The notes beneath the pieces are model-generated. The model saw only the letters and a program-made list of their open reading frames with translations, had not been told where the DNA came from and ran no database searches. A stretch of 64,000 bases of DNA from positions 25,060,131-25,124,130 of the forward strand of contig NC_058163.1 of the NCBI RefSeq assembly GCF_020080835.1, read 5' to 3'. Of this stretch, positions 37,640 through 50,781 are shown piece after piece (the stretch's first letter is position 1; each line of letters begins with the position of its first letter). Both the position numbers and the translations under genes were made by a program. This DNA is from Cotesia glomerata (taxonomy: Eukaryota > Arthropoda > Insecta > Hymenoptera > Braconidae).

Positions 37640-39591
37640 TAAAATTCAGCATTGAGAAATCTACTTCAATTTTGAATCCTAAATAGCTATTTTTTAGGCA
37701 TTGGCGAGAAAAAATAACGTGTGTTGTAAAAATAATGACAGTAGTGATACTAAAAAGAGGATTTTAGCGTTCTGCAAACGGCAACAAAATCGGAAAAGGG
37801 TCGGTATTAAAAATAACGTTTTGGATTGTGTGCAAACAAAGTAAACCTGGTCTGAATGTGGGACACTGGCGGTGCTGGTTATTATTGTATTGAGTGTTTC
37901 GTAGGTTGTTTGGAGCTTTAACGAATTGTCAATACCTAGACATGTGTGTGTGTGAGTTTGTGTATAGGTAAGCTTGTTTACTACACCTGCTGCTAAATTG
38001 GACGCGGGTCTTTAATCTCGTTGGTTCAATTACATGTGCTGGAAAAATTCGACATATCCACAAATTTATTGAATTTAATCTTGGTAATTCTTTTTAATTA
38101 AGACTAAATTAAGAAATTTTCTTTTTAATTTAATTGATTTAATTTTTTTTGCACAGTAATTTTTAGTATTTTTGTAAATAATTATTAAAAGAATTGTAAT
38201 TAGATCAGGAATTGGGGGATTTCCTGCAATAACTGTAATTTTCACGGTAATTTTTGAAGAACATTTATTTTCTTGTGGACATATTGAATTTTTAGATTTA
38301 TTTTTTTTTTTTTTTTTTCACTAATTGTAAAAGACTTTGAATATCAATTAAACCTAGAAACAGAAAACAAAACTAATTAGCGTGGCAAAAATAGTTATCC
38401 GAGAGAATTAATTGGTTATGGTTATGGAACATATCCGGCTTAACATACTTGGTGTAAAGTTTTCCATAGTTGTATTGGTACTACTCTGGAAACTGCAATA
38501 GGCGAACTGTTGCGATTAACAATTTGTATCAGGAGCGGAGTTGTAGGTTGTAGACGAGGGTGTCGACCACAATGCCAGGAGCTTCCAGAATGTGGATCGT
38601 TTCATTATTCAGAGCAGGGCATTCGCTTTGCGGACAGAACGATGTAGGACACATGGTTCTACTCCCAGCTTTTCTTCCCCGTCACCATTTTGTGTCCGCT
38701 GGCATTACACACGACAACCATTTTAACAACTAACGGCCCCAAGCTAAATGGTTATCGCATCCGACATTGATAATTAATGTGATGTGTCCCAAACCAAGTT
38801 AGCTTGTCACTGGAATCAATCCAGAATCGAAACTTGATCACAATACAGAGTACAGATCCTTAACTCAGTCCCGTAAATCCTTCAAGCTTAGGTTTATTTT
38901 TAAAAGTTTAAATTAAAATTTAAATTCATTCTTTACGAGGAACATAAAATTTTATCGCGTATTATGTTATATAATGCTGTGCAAAACCGCTTTATAAAGA
39001 GATTATGGTATACAACACAGTTCATTCAACATTTTCATCGCTCTGAAATAATTAAATCCTTGGCCAATTACAATTAGCCTGGTAATGTCTAATAAAAAAC
39101 TATCCCACAGGCTACGTGATTAAAATCCCGCAACACTGCTATGCGGGACGTCTGAAAAAACAACTGGCTATATACTGAATCTACCGGCCAGCTGAATATC
39201 AAGCTGACGACCACTAGATTTAATAAGTTACATTTTTACGTGCCTTACTTTTTTTTTTTTTATTAACTTTTCGCTGAAAAAATTAAAAATTTTCATGTTA
39301 ATTTGATTATTTGGTGAAAATTTAGGTTATCAATCACTCTACTGAGCTACTTTCGATACATAAAAATCGAGAAGAAAATTTTTTTACGTTTTTCATATCT
39401 TTTTATAACTTTCACATTTTCTAACCAATTGCCCTAAGTCCCCATAAAAATTTTTAGTGCTTGAAAAACTCGAATTTCTTCAAGCAAATCTAAATCGAAT
39501 GCGTTCAAAAGATATTGCAGCTTAAATATTAAAAAAAAAGAGCTTTTCTTAAAATAATTCTAAGATTTTTTAGCTCGGAGATATTTTTTTA
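37640..39591. other. Unique DNA
   Basis: It holds a weak candidate recursive splice site at 37967, a poly-T run near 38300 and a GC-richer block around 38380-38870. A phrase near 38190 (AAAGAATTGTAATTAGATCA) recurs near 45930, so part of it is probably an unclassified dispersed repeat. Confidence 0.4.
37950..37975 (+). promoter_or_regulatory. Weak candidate recursive splice site RS5
   Basis: GTTTGTGTATAG|GTAAGC with the junction at 37967|37968, preceded by a GT-rich rather than pyrimidine tract. Weaker than the other four. Confidence 0.25.
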
Positions 39592-39780
39592 CACTGAATA
39601 AAAATTAATTTGATTTAAGAGAAAAATTTTGGTAACAAAAAATATTTTTGAAAAGCTTCATCGTCTTAATTTAAATAAAAAAATTCTTGGACTAAGAATT
39701 TTTTTATCAATTTAAATGAATCTTATTTAATTTAATAATTTTTGGTCTTGATTCAAGACATTGAAACATTTAAAAATAAT
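39592..39780. mobile_element. L-family MITE fragment, left end (L3)
   Basis: It starts CACTGAATAAAAATTAATTT after TA and contains TTCTTGG and TTGATTCAAGA words typical of L. No matching right terminus was found. Confidence 0.45.
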
Positions 39781-39868
39781 GTTTTTAAAATGACAATTGC
39801 AGTCGTAATAACTTTTGAAAATTTCAACGATCTATTTTCATTTGAACCTATAAAAAATTTCTTACATG

Positions 39869-40210
39869 CACCGAAAAAAAAATGTTCTTGAATCAAGTAT
39901 AATTTTGAAGAACTTTATTTTCTTGATTTGAGTAAAAAAATTCTTAAACTTAAAAATTTTTACTTAGCTTAAGTAAATTTTATTTATTTATTGCACAAGA
40001 ACGCAATCGGCAGTGTACATTAATTATAACAATCAATTATTATAAGTGATATTTGAATTTAATGTAAATATAAAAATAAATAATAAGAATGAGGCTATTT
40101 TACTTGATTTCAGAATTTTTTTTCTTGATTTAAGACAATTACTCCCTTCAAAATTATTTTCTTGGTTCAAGAATTTTCCTCTCGAATCAAGTTAATTTTT
40201 TTTTTCAGTG
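39869..40210. mobile_element. CAC-terminal MITE, L family (L2)
   Basis: A 342-bp element with ends CACCGAAAAAAAAATGTTC and the inverse of CACTGAAAAAAAAAATTAAC, flanked by TG on both sides. It has many TTCTTGA/TCAAGAA words and an AT-rich centre. No coding capacity. Confidence 0.75.
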
Positions 40211-43170
40211 TGGACGTTTCAGAAATTTTTTTCACGGGTAATGTTTGAATTTGAAGGTAATGGTAATAGCGATAGAATGAGATAGATGATAAATGATAAA
40301 TGATGGGTGATAGAGAATCGAAATTCCTCGGTGTATGTTAAAGTTATGCAGATCTCCGAAGGTTCGCGAATAGGTTACGATTTGGTATGCCGAGGTGAGC
40401 TACGGCATTTGATATATTCTATTCCGGGTGATGAGTCGCGATATAGAGGTATGTTGCTGATTCTTCGCATCCTTGGTGCGTTCTTCGCATCCTACTGATA
40501 TATCTACCGACTAGCAGAAGGTAATCCGATAGATATATTAAATATATATGGACGCGAAAGTATTATTTGATTAAGTGTAGAGCAGTATAAATATTATGTT
40601 TTAATTTGAAGGATCTTCTTTCGAAACTATTGTATGACGATTAAATATAAATCGTGAGGTTTTAATTTGAAATATCTCTCCACTAATCTAAATCTGGACT
40701 TGTTTGACTTTGATCGATCTTCTTTTATGTGCTCAACCCACTTGTCGAACTTCGTTTTCTGTATTTCGTATTTTTCTTTGGCACTAGCCGTTACATTTCT
40801 TTGTGTGATTATCGCGATGTTATTTTCAGTCAATCGTAGGATTTAATTATTGTAATTGTTTTTGTGGGCGGAATTTATTATAATTTGTTTTTTCAAGGTT
40901 TTTAACTGTCAAAAAAAATTTTTTATTAAACAAAACATGGATTTTATAAAAAAAAAAATTTAGTACAATATGCCGCGAAATTTAGAAGAAAAACTATAAA
41001 CAATTAGTTAATTGCCAATTAAATCGTGATTGGATTTTTCGAAAATAATAATAGCATAAAAAAATATGTATACAATTTAATTTAAGTGAAGGAATTCAAT
41101 ATTAGTTGCTCTTAAATTATTTTTCATAAAAACTTTATACTCATATTGTTGAAAAAAATTAGTATTTGTCGAAAATGAATGTCCCTGCGAAAGGTATCTT
41201 GCAATTGTTTGTATCATCAATCATTAACTCAAAAGTACGAGTATGAAGTTATTAGAGATTTTGGAAATCTAAACCTGACAAAAATTTTAAATCACTTTGT
41301 AATTGTAATAATTTTCTACAAAAAAAAAAAAATTCCAATAATTTTCCCGTATTTTAAATCTTCATGCCGTAATTTCAGTTTTAAAGTTCTTATATTTTTG
41401 TTTTGAACAAGAAATTTCTCATTAATCAAACTTGAAGAAAGATATTTCCATACAAGTGCAAACGGGTAATTAGAAGGTTTCATGTGACCTTCAATAATTA
41501 TTGAAAATAAATTTCAACATACCAAATTCATTAAATACAAGTTTTTCATTAATGAACTACTAATTATTGAGTATAAAAATTAATTATCTATTAATTAGTA
41601 ATTTAAGATTTTTCGTTTTATTTGTAAAGATAAATGTTATCAATGCTTAATATTCGAAAAACAAATGTTAAAATCAATTAATATTTATAAATCATTTATT
41701 TTAGGCAATTACAAATTGTACACTTTTTACAAATTAAAATTTGACCTTTTACAATGCAACGAATAATATTTCTTCAAAACAACTTACTTTCACACTTCAA
41801 TACATATATTATGAATAGAAAACTTCTGAAGGTTATTTAGATCGTTCTTAAAATACCCGGCTTGTATGACTCGTCAAAATAAACCAGTCAAAACAACCAA
41901 AAATCATTGTTATGTTAGGTATCCGACCTTTTGAGGTGCTGTTATTGTTATGGGTTACTTTGGCTCTTATGTTCAGTTATGGATCGCTTGCAATTCATCA
42001 TTTTAAACCCTTTAATGCATGAAATTTGTTAAGTACACTTAATTTAATTTTATACCAAATTGTTAAGTACAAAAAAAATTTCTTTTGGAATCAAACATTA
42101 ATTTAAAAGTTTTTTTCTATTTATATTATGATTAAAATTGTTTATTTTTTTTTTCAATTTAATTATTTAGTGGAGAAACTTTAATAAGCCTTTAAAGGGA
42201 CCAAAAAAGATTAGACAAATAAAAATTTTCAATGCACAAAATTAATTAAAACTCGGAGCTTCGGTCAGCCTACAAAAATAGAACTTAGAACTCATTCTCA
42301 CCTAAGCACTCATATAAAATAATAATATAAAGGAAATGAGAATGACAATACTCATAACAACATTAATGTATGAAACACAGACAACTTGAGGCTAATTAAA
42401 AAAATCAATTACCGCAAATCGATGTCTCAGTATCTAACAACCAATAATTCATAGCCTCAGTCACAGTCATAACCATATCTCGGCAATTATAGATAAAGAT
42501 AACTGGGGATTAAACTATGGTTATAACATAAGTATAAACAACCTAATGTTAAGCTAATGATCAATTTACAGCCGGCGATTAAAATTCTTCCTCGAACTTG
42601 AGTAAAAAGGAAAAAAAAAAAGCATTTATATTTATATTTATCTATTCATAAATTATATGATTTCACTAAAATTAATTATCAGTTAGTCATCGTTTAGCGT
42701 ATTCGAAAAATTCAACGACATGATTCGATAATACGACAAACATAGTGTGATATAAATAACTCATTCCTCCGATGACTGATTAATAATGAAGGTTACGCGT
42801 AACAGGAAAAAAATTTATGAATGAAGAATGAAACAGCATAAATTACGAATAAGCTTTTAAAAATATCTTCAACACGTTTTATTTAAAAAATTTTATATTT
42901 TTGGTTTATTATTCGAAATTCCAATAAATCTAATTAAATTTTTTAAAATATTACAAAATGCAACTATAAATTACTCAACATTTTTAATGTTTCTTAATAA
43001 TTTTTTAGGTAATTATTAAAAGAATTCATTAAATAAAAAATTATCAATGAAACTAACATTTTTAATGTGTTTTTAAAAAATTTTAAAGGGCTTAAACTCA
43101 TAGAATTTTATTTTTACCGATTCATTCCTTTAAATTTAACAATTTGTCTTTGTAAATTTTTCTTGACTTA
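40211..43170. other. Long AT-rich stretch
   Basis: A small GC-richer island lies at 40300-40500. The remainder is AT-rich with short chance frames (for example 40627-40833 minus, 41179-41406 plus). No gene or shared repeat recognised. Confidence 0.4.
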
Positions 43171-43338
43171 CACAGTAAAAAATTTTGCGTCAAAAAACTT
43201 AGTGTTAAATATTTAATACTTTAATGTGTAAATTTAAAATTTATTTTGTTAAATCAACATTAAAAAGTGTTAAATATTTGACATAAAAATTTTTAACATA
43301 AAATTTTTTGACGCAATGACGCAAAATTGTTTATTGTG
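43171..43338. mobile_element. Tiny CAC-terminal MITE M
   Basis: A 168-bp element with inverted ends matching CACARTAAAMAATTTTGCGT and TA on both sides. The centre carries GTTAAATATTT words in both orientations. Only one copy is present in the window. Confidence 0.75.
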
Positions 43339-43396
43339 TAATTTGAACCAATAATTTCGACACAAAAGTCAAAATTTTAAAAGAATATCAAATATT

Positions 43397-44010
43397 GCAT
43401 GACTCATGATGCGAAGCATCAGAGAGTGCTTTACGATCGAAAAATTTTTTTCGCCTCATTTCGGCAACTCTTTCATTATTATAGTCTTGTTAGTTCACGG
43501 AATCAAGATATTTTGCATACTATTGTCAAGATAATTTAATGAAGATTAATTTGACACTTCAAAAATTGATTTAGTGCACTAGAAACGGAAAAAAACATCA
43601 AAATAAGTCAAAAAATTTTCCTGTCCGTCATGTATGAAACTCTGAAAACACTATAACTTGCGAAAAAATGCATCAATTAAGTTAAATTTTTTTTTTTTAA
43701 ATTCTTTAGGTGAATTGCAAGTCACCGAATGTGAATGGTTAGGTAATTCAGTGTCATTCATGTACAATTAACAAAATAAAAAAGCCAGAAGACTGTATAT
43801 CTGTATATATCCATGTAAAAATTACATGGATGGTGATATATCTATACATATTATGTACATTTATTCCACCAGGGGCGCCTGTGGATTACCTTCCTAGTAC
43901 AGCTGTTTTTTCAGCAACTAATTTTGAACGACTTATGTTTTTTTTCAATATTTCATAATTAAATGAGCATTATGAGTCGTGCACTTTTGGATGTTCCAAA
44001 CTTTTTTTTT
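43397..44010 (+). mobile_element. HINE/Helentron-like element B4
   Basis: The plus-strand copy. The 5' terminus is GCATGACTCATGATGC after ATATT, and the 3' region has GCATTATGAGTCGTGC, then hairpin TTTGGATGTTCCAAA and a T-run ending about 44010. It matches B1-B3 throughout. The terminal hairpin keeps its stem although the loop changed, which supports it as a structural feature. Confidence 0.8.
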
Positions 44011-45576
44011 TATATTTGCGACTATGATTAAGATTATAAAAATACAAATATGCTATAGAATAATATCATACATATATGTTCATACTACAGCCGGTATCTA
44101 ATCACGGTCTATAAATAGCCGTCGAGTTTAGCCTTTACATTACTCAATCGTTGGCGATGCAAGGCTGGTATGCTGGTAACATGAACCCGTGGGACGACCT
44201 ACGATCACATATGTGTATGATTCCGCCTATGAGTATGTAGCGTTGTTCTGAGCATGTATGTGTGAGTTATAGCACAGAGTATGATCCTTTGCTCGAGCAT
44301 CTATCAGTCGACTTTACACTCACACATTCAAAGTCCATCAAGGCACACTCCAGTGTCATTCCTTGACTACTTAAGCGGTCGTTAACTTAATTAACTGACG
44401 GACGTGGCTGCGGTCCTCGACTCTATCGTGAAATCCCTATCGTGTTGAGAGGAAGAAAAGAGACAGATAACAGAGAAAGTAATATGGATGGAGTATGGAT
44501 GGATGTAATATAAATTCAGAAAGGGTCCTCGACAACTACTACTGCGTTTTACAAAGGCATAAATGTACTCAAGTGTACGTACAAATTATCTGTGTGGGTA
44601 ATAGTCCATTCCAGTCAACTTGATGTTTCCTCTTATGCTTACATCAGCTTACGTCAGCTACCGGCTCAGTAAATTTTGCTAATTAGTAATTACTAATTAC
44701 TAATGACCAATCCAAAAAGTTTGGTCACTCTACGCATCCAATTATTGGAATTTGGGAGGAAAAATGATCAATTTATTGAGCAAAATGTTGACATGCTTTG
44801 AATAGTTTGCTTCCAAGACAAAAAATAAGAAAATACAGACGAAGACTCTTGAATTTCTAATCCTGTTTGAAGGGAAGTCTTTCCGAAACCCGAATTCGAG
44901 ATTGAATTGATAAAGTCAGAAGTTTGGAAACGGTAAATGCTAACTAGAAACCACAATGTGTAAAAAAGGATGGATGGAAATAGAATAGAAGGTAGAAGGT
45001 GTCTTGGCTTCAAGAGCAGCTGAACAAACAGGATCTCCGTTAAGTATATATTTTGGTTCGTCCAGGTCGGAGGAAACCCTTAAGAAGAGAAAACAAACTT
45101 CTGATTCTACGTTGATTCTTATTCGGGTTATCCGGAAGGCTAATTCACCAATGGTTAGAATATTTCTGTCTCAAAAAGCTTCTAGCTTTTGCTAGTTTTT
45201 CATCAAGAATCAACACTTTGAATTTATTCCGGAGGAAAGCTTTTGAATCTACCTGTTGGATGTTTAATTTCACTCCCTTTTAGAGGTGATTGGTACTTTT
45301 GAGGTTTTCTTACGCGCTTAAGTCTAGTTTTCTGGGGCGAAACTCTTTGTTTTTTAAATTTTGACAGAGCTTTAGAGAAATTTTGAATTTTTTCTCGCAC
45401 AAAATAAGTTAATTTTTAATTAGAGCTTAAAAAACCTCTCAAAAAATTTTCTATGATTTTATACATTGATATTTCCTAAGATGAAAATTAGTAAAATCAT
45501 AATATGTTAAAATAATGTAATTAAAGTAAATTTTTACAAATTATACATCACAAATTTTATACAAATGATAATTGCA
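44011..45576. other. Unique block
   Basis: GC-richer at 44080-45200, AT-rich afterwards. The short frames at 44768 (minus) and 45004 (plus) overlap divergently and have no recognisable domain. Confidence 0.4.
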
Positions 45577-45822
45577 TACAGAGAATAGCTCTTGTAAATA
45601 TATTTAGTTTCGTCAAAACAGGCAACTGTTTCGTTAACGTGAGGATCTGTATAGTTGAATTAACTAAATGTAACGCTAAAATAATGATATGGATCGTCAT
45701 TTTGATGATCCGCTGTATAGCTGAATTGGCTGTACAGCGTATATCTCTAAAAAAATGACTATACGGCGTATAGTCAGAATAACGATACGTATCCTTATTC
45801 TAACAATATTTTTTTCTCCGTG
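45577..45822. mobile_element. Probable CAC-terminal MITE O
   Basis: The right end is the inverse of CACGGAGAAAAAAATATTG and the left end reads TACAGAGAATAGC. The flanks are CA and TA, an imperfect duplication. The interior repeats CTGTATAGCTGAATT-type and CGTATAGTC phrases. Only one copy, so the borders are less certain. Confidence 0.5.
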
Positions 45823-47677
45823 TAATAATTATTCTCGTTAATTTTTCACGTTATTATTTTGTACGTGTAACAGTAGTAAAAATTAATTGTAGACCTCTTC
45901 ATTTTTTAAAATATGTTTTTAAATAATTACTAAAAGAATTGTAATTAGATCAGAAATTACAAAAAATCTCACAATAATTTTTAAATAAACTTTACAAACT
46001 CCAAAAAAATGTATAAAACTTAAAACTGAAAATAAAATTTTTTTTTTTAATTCTGAAATATCTTTCTACGGGACACTATTGAAAAACAAAATTCTACTTC
46101 CAACTAAAACTTAATTCAGTCGATTTCCATTAGATTCACGTAAGCAACTGCAGAGAAATTACAAGTTAAACGGTTAATTTAAAACTGCTGAAACTTATTC
46201 ATACAAAAAAAGGTATAAATGCGTATTCGAGTTCTTAACAGGGTTGCGATTTGCATAAACCGAATCATAATCGGGCTGTATCAAGCCCTCTATATCCAGA
46301 TTACAGATAATATTAGTTGATACTGCAAAAACGTTGATAAAAAAGACAAAGACCGAGTAGAGAGAGGGCGCGCTGCAGAGAAAGAGAAACTTTAAAAGGT
46401 CAATGAGATTATAATACCAGAGGGGGTTATATTCCCGGTCGATTAAAGCCTCGCTAATATCACCCTTTCCCTTTCGCCGGCTCATACGTTCAAATTTTGA
46501 GGACGGTCCGAGCCATTAAAACCGATTAAAGCTTCACTAATTTTCATGTACCGAACAGAACATCGGTGAACCTTTACCTTTTTCAGCGTAACGAGAACCG
46601 GTGATCAATAATGTTAATTATAATTACAATTATAACTATAATTATAACTATCTTTGTTCTACCGCACTAATACTAATACTAATATTACTGTAATCCAGAA
46701 TCAATTAATTTTTTTATTCCTTCATCTGAGAATAATCCTATTACACCGAAATCTTTATCAAGAAAAAATAACCCTCCATTATTGCAATAATTGTCGAGAT
46801 TATCTTCAGACGAATAAGATAGTGACATCTTCTTTTAGGAAGGCGAACTAATAACCGTGCATTGATTTTTCTTATTCTTGTACAAATTGTATATATATTT
46901 ATAAGCTCAACTAATTTATCTAGACGTTTATTTCCATCAGAGAGACACAGAGTTAAATCAGTGTCTTTTTTGCCACTGGGAATTTCAAGCAAAAAATAAT
47001 GTATTTCTTCTTAAGAAGAAATTTACCTTACCACGATATCGTATTTTGTTGGGTGATAAAAAAGCTCATAGAAAACGAGATTTCCCTTAGTTGTTTTACG
47101 TCTTTGTTCCGGTGCTTTTTACCACTGAATATAGTTGTTGCTTTTAATTACACGCAATTACTTTCAGTTGAGAAGAAGAAGTAGTAGTAACTTAGTCGTT
47201 TTCCACCAAAAAGTACTACTTTACTTCAAAGTCGTTAGAGATGAAATTTATGACAGATTTTCTGTCTGTTAGAACTTTTTTATGCCTACAGAATATACTA
47301 TAATGACGATATTAAGCTCTAATGACATGTTATACTGTAGATAAATAGCCAATAGTCCGTAATTTTATAGTTTCAACTTTGGTGAGCCAGTAACGAGACG
47401 TCATGAATGTAGACTGTTTAATTTGAGACTTCGTGGTTGAGATTGCGACACTATACAAGACGGAAATGACATTGTATGTTACGACATATCACATATATTG
47501 CGGTGATAAACCTTTGAATTGACAGTTACACTTAATTAGTTCTACAATGTGACCTTATAATGTGATAATTTCGAGTTTTGGTATCAATGTTACGCTTTGG
47601 TTGGAGAAATTGTTTAAGTAATGTTCTTATGATGAAGAAAGTTTGAGATTTTATTTAGAGGTCTGAACAATATCATG
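45823..47677. other. Unique DNA
   Basis: Mixed to AT-rich. The frames at 46195-46485 (minus, 96 codons) and 46741-46992 (minus) have no recognisable domain and are not called. Confidence 0.4.
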
Positions 47678-48429
47678 CACAGAAAGAGAAATTTATTGAC
47701 TTGACTGGACTTGACTTTTGATGCCCAGACTAGAGATCAAAATTCTTGGCTCAAGAAAATTTTCAGGTGCCTGAAGGAAGACCGAAGTTGTGTTGGCCGA
47801 AGTAAAAATTTTTCTTGAAATTCTATTCTTGGTGAAAGTAATTTTTTCTTAATTTAAATTATGATAAATTCTTGATACAATAAATTTTTATATCTAATCA
47901 AGATTTTTAGATACTTTAGGGAAGCAGCGCCACCTACTTCAGCTGAGAAAAAAATTTTCTCACCTTGCGAAAATTTTTCTCGAGAATATTTGATACCCAT
48001 TTTATATTATTTTAGCGTGCAATTATACATATTGAATGAAAAAAAATGATGAAATATTATTTGATCTTCTCATTTGACATGTTAATCAATAAAAATATTA
48101 ATGACAATTTACTTCTATCTTTATATTTAATTTTTTGGAGCAAAAGAGAAATTTTCTCAAGACAAGAAAATTTACTTCTATCAAGAACTAAATTTTTTGG
48201 AGCTCGAGGCTGAATTTTCTCAAAACAGCAAGATTTTCTTGACTTAAATAAATTTTCTTGGATCAAGATACGTATTTCTTAAAGCAAGAGAATTAATTAT
48301 GTTGGAATAAGTGAAATTTCTTGTGTCAAAATTTTTTTTTCGCTCAAGACAATTATTAAATTATTAAAGACAATTATTAAATTAGGAAGTAAAATATTTT
48401 CTTGGCTCAAGTGAACCTTTTTTTCTGTA
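47678..48429. mobile_element. CAC-terminal MITE, L family, long copy (L4)
   Basis: The left end is CACAGAAAGAGAAATTTATT and the right end is the inverse TTTTTTTCTGTA. TG flanks both sides. The interior is dominated by TTCTTGA, GGCTCAAGAAAA and CAAGACAATT words. At about 47930 lies a short GC-richer phrase, GCGCCACCTACTTCAGCTGA, unlike the rest, possibly an older insert. Confidence 0.7.
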
Positions 48430-50097
48430 TGATTTTTGACATCTAAAAACGCTCTAAATTATGTCCGTCATTTAGAATCACAAAGTTATAAAGTTTTGAT
48501 CAAAATTGAACTCAAATTCATTAAAAAACGATAAATTTTTATATCTCTGATATACATGATTTAATAATGATACTACAACAAAAAATAACGCAGCAGATGA
48601 ATCATAACCGAGTCATGAGTTAAATCTCTGGTTATTTTATTTAAATGCTAGCTATTAAAATGTTGAATGTATACGACTGTTGTCCGTGTTATTATTCAAT
48701 AAAATATATTATGCAACATGGATGAATAAATCCTTTAAATTACAGAAATAACTTGATGAATTGGGAGACATTAAATTATTTTTACCCATAATAAGATAAA
48801 AATTAGAGCATAAAACCGTCGTTATCACGAGCATGAATGTTGTTTTTATTGTTGTTGTTGCTACTGCTCCTGCTGGATATCACAAACTTTTCATTCGTTG
48901 TTATTAAATCCATCCAGTGGATGGGATCGGTATTGGAGCCATTCGTATAGCTATTACGAGGACACATTGTAAGCATTAACCGAATAGAAGAGAATGTAGC
49001 TGTTAGCGTTAAAAAAATAACCGCGGATTTTTATCAGTTTACTATCATGTTTGTTTGTCTGCTTGCTTCTGCATATATGTGAATATTCAGGAGTTAGCTC
49101 GATATCCACCGAAATATTACCGCTAAATTCGGCTCACAATCCTCAATTGTATCCAAATATAAATACAAATAAATGCGTATCTAGATAAAACGCTAAATGC
49201 TGATGATAAATCGCTGAAATTCGAGTTGAATTATTTAAAAAAAGTATTATTATTCTGAATGATAAAAGTCAATAGGAAGTGAGACAGCAGAACATTGTGC
49301 CAGGTAGCGTTCAATGAATGGAACTCTGGAGGGATGAGTCTGAATTGAACGACGTCTGACTAGACACCGAATATATCTACGTTTCTTCCGGGGAAGCATC
49401 GGCTCGACGAGTGTATTGTGTTGCACTGTGAATACAGGGGTTGCATCTAAATAAGGGGAAGGCTGCTGCGGGAGGGTAACACTGAGTTGAGAGAAAGGTC
49501 GAGCCAAGACAAAGCTTCGTTCGACGGGTTTGAGTTTCTAGTAGGGACATGTCTGACAATAAGGTGTCGCTGAGAAGACTCCTGGAGATTCAAATGGTGG
49601 TTTCTTCGTCTTGTCATTCCTTTTCCTTGCCTCTTCATTGATGCCTCTACCTCCTAACTTGGGTTAATTTTCATCCGGGAAATCAACCAGTCCCTCTGTA
49701 CTGTGAATCCCCTGGTGGTGCTTTGCCGTGTACAATCGTCTTCTTCAAAGAATCCACTTTTTCTTGGACCCAAAGTTTATAACTCTATTTTCCAGCTTGG
49801 TGAATTAACAGTGAAGTAAAGGGTGTACATAGAGGATAGAATACTTTATTACCAATGTAGAATGGTAATCATTGCTATGGGAGATGGTATAGAGGATTCT
49901 TCTAAATAAATATCATGAATTTTATTTTATATAGTATTATTTACAATCTTGTTAAAAGTAAGGCTATTTAGTGTATACTAGCAATCTTGCAGTTACTATG
50001 TGACTGCCGTGATTTGTGAACTATAAATAAATGAAATTTTGTTTTATTAAATAATGACTTTTGTTAAATTGCACTGTATTTTCTTAACTATTGACAT
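48430..50097. other. Unique DNA
   Basis: AT-rich to 49240. A GC-richer block at 49250-49800 has three overlapping minus-strand frames in different registers, typical of chance openness. Confidence 0.4.
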
Positions 50098-50781
50098 TTT
50101 CAAAGATATAAGCTCATTCCGATGTTACACTCATCAAGAGCTTTCATTTGAGTACCCACATGAATTTTTGATACATTTTTCATATATACATATATATAAT
50201 ATACGTAAATATATGAAATATATGAAAAATTGATGTGGGTGCTCAAATGAAAGGTCTTGATGAGTGTAACATCGGGATGAGCTTATATTTTTAAAAATAT
50301 CATTAGTTGACAAGATAGCAATGTCAGTTCCTAATTATTGACATTTTTAAAAATATAAGCTCATCCCGATGTTACACTCATCAAGACCTTTCATTTGAGT
50401 ACCCACATGCACTTTTGATATACTTTTCATATATACATATATATAAATATATAAAATATATGAAAAATTGATGTGGGTACTTAAATGAAAGGTCTTAATT
50501 AGTGTAACATCGGGATGAGCTTAGATCTTTAAAAATATCATTAGTTGACAAGATACAATGTCATTTCTTAATTATTGTTTTTAAAGATATAAGCTCATCC
50601 CGATGCTTCACTGATCAAGATCTTTCATTTGAGTACCTACTTGCATTTTTGATATATTTTTCATATATACATATATATATAATATACACAAATATATAAA
50701 ATAAATGAAAAATTGATGTGGGTACTTAAATAAAAGGTCTTGATGAGTGTAACATCGGGATGAGCTTATATTTTTAAAAAT
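50098..50781. repeat. Tandem array of three large hairpins
   Basis: Three units of about 235-247 bp start near 50098, 50343 and 50580. Each is an imperfect palindrome: the left arm runs ATAAGCTCATCCCGATG, then ACTCATCAAGACCTTTCATT and TGAGTACCCACAT, to an AT-rich centre, and the right arm repeats this inverted to CGGGATGAGCTTATAT. Units are separated by spacers of about 45 bases that carry ATCATTAGTTGACAAGATA and TTAATTATTG words. Arms of about 85-90 bases would form long stems. Confidence 0.9.

Noticed and set aside
43000..43015. TTTTTTAG|GTAATT as a recursive splice site
   Set aside because: The T-rich tract is good, but the 5' splice half (GTAATT) is weak and such words are common in AT-rich DNA.
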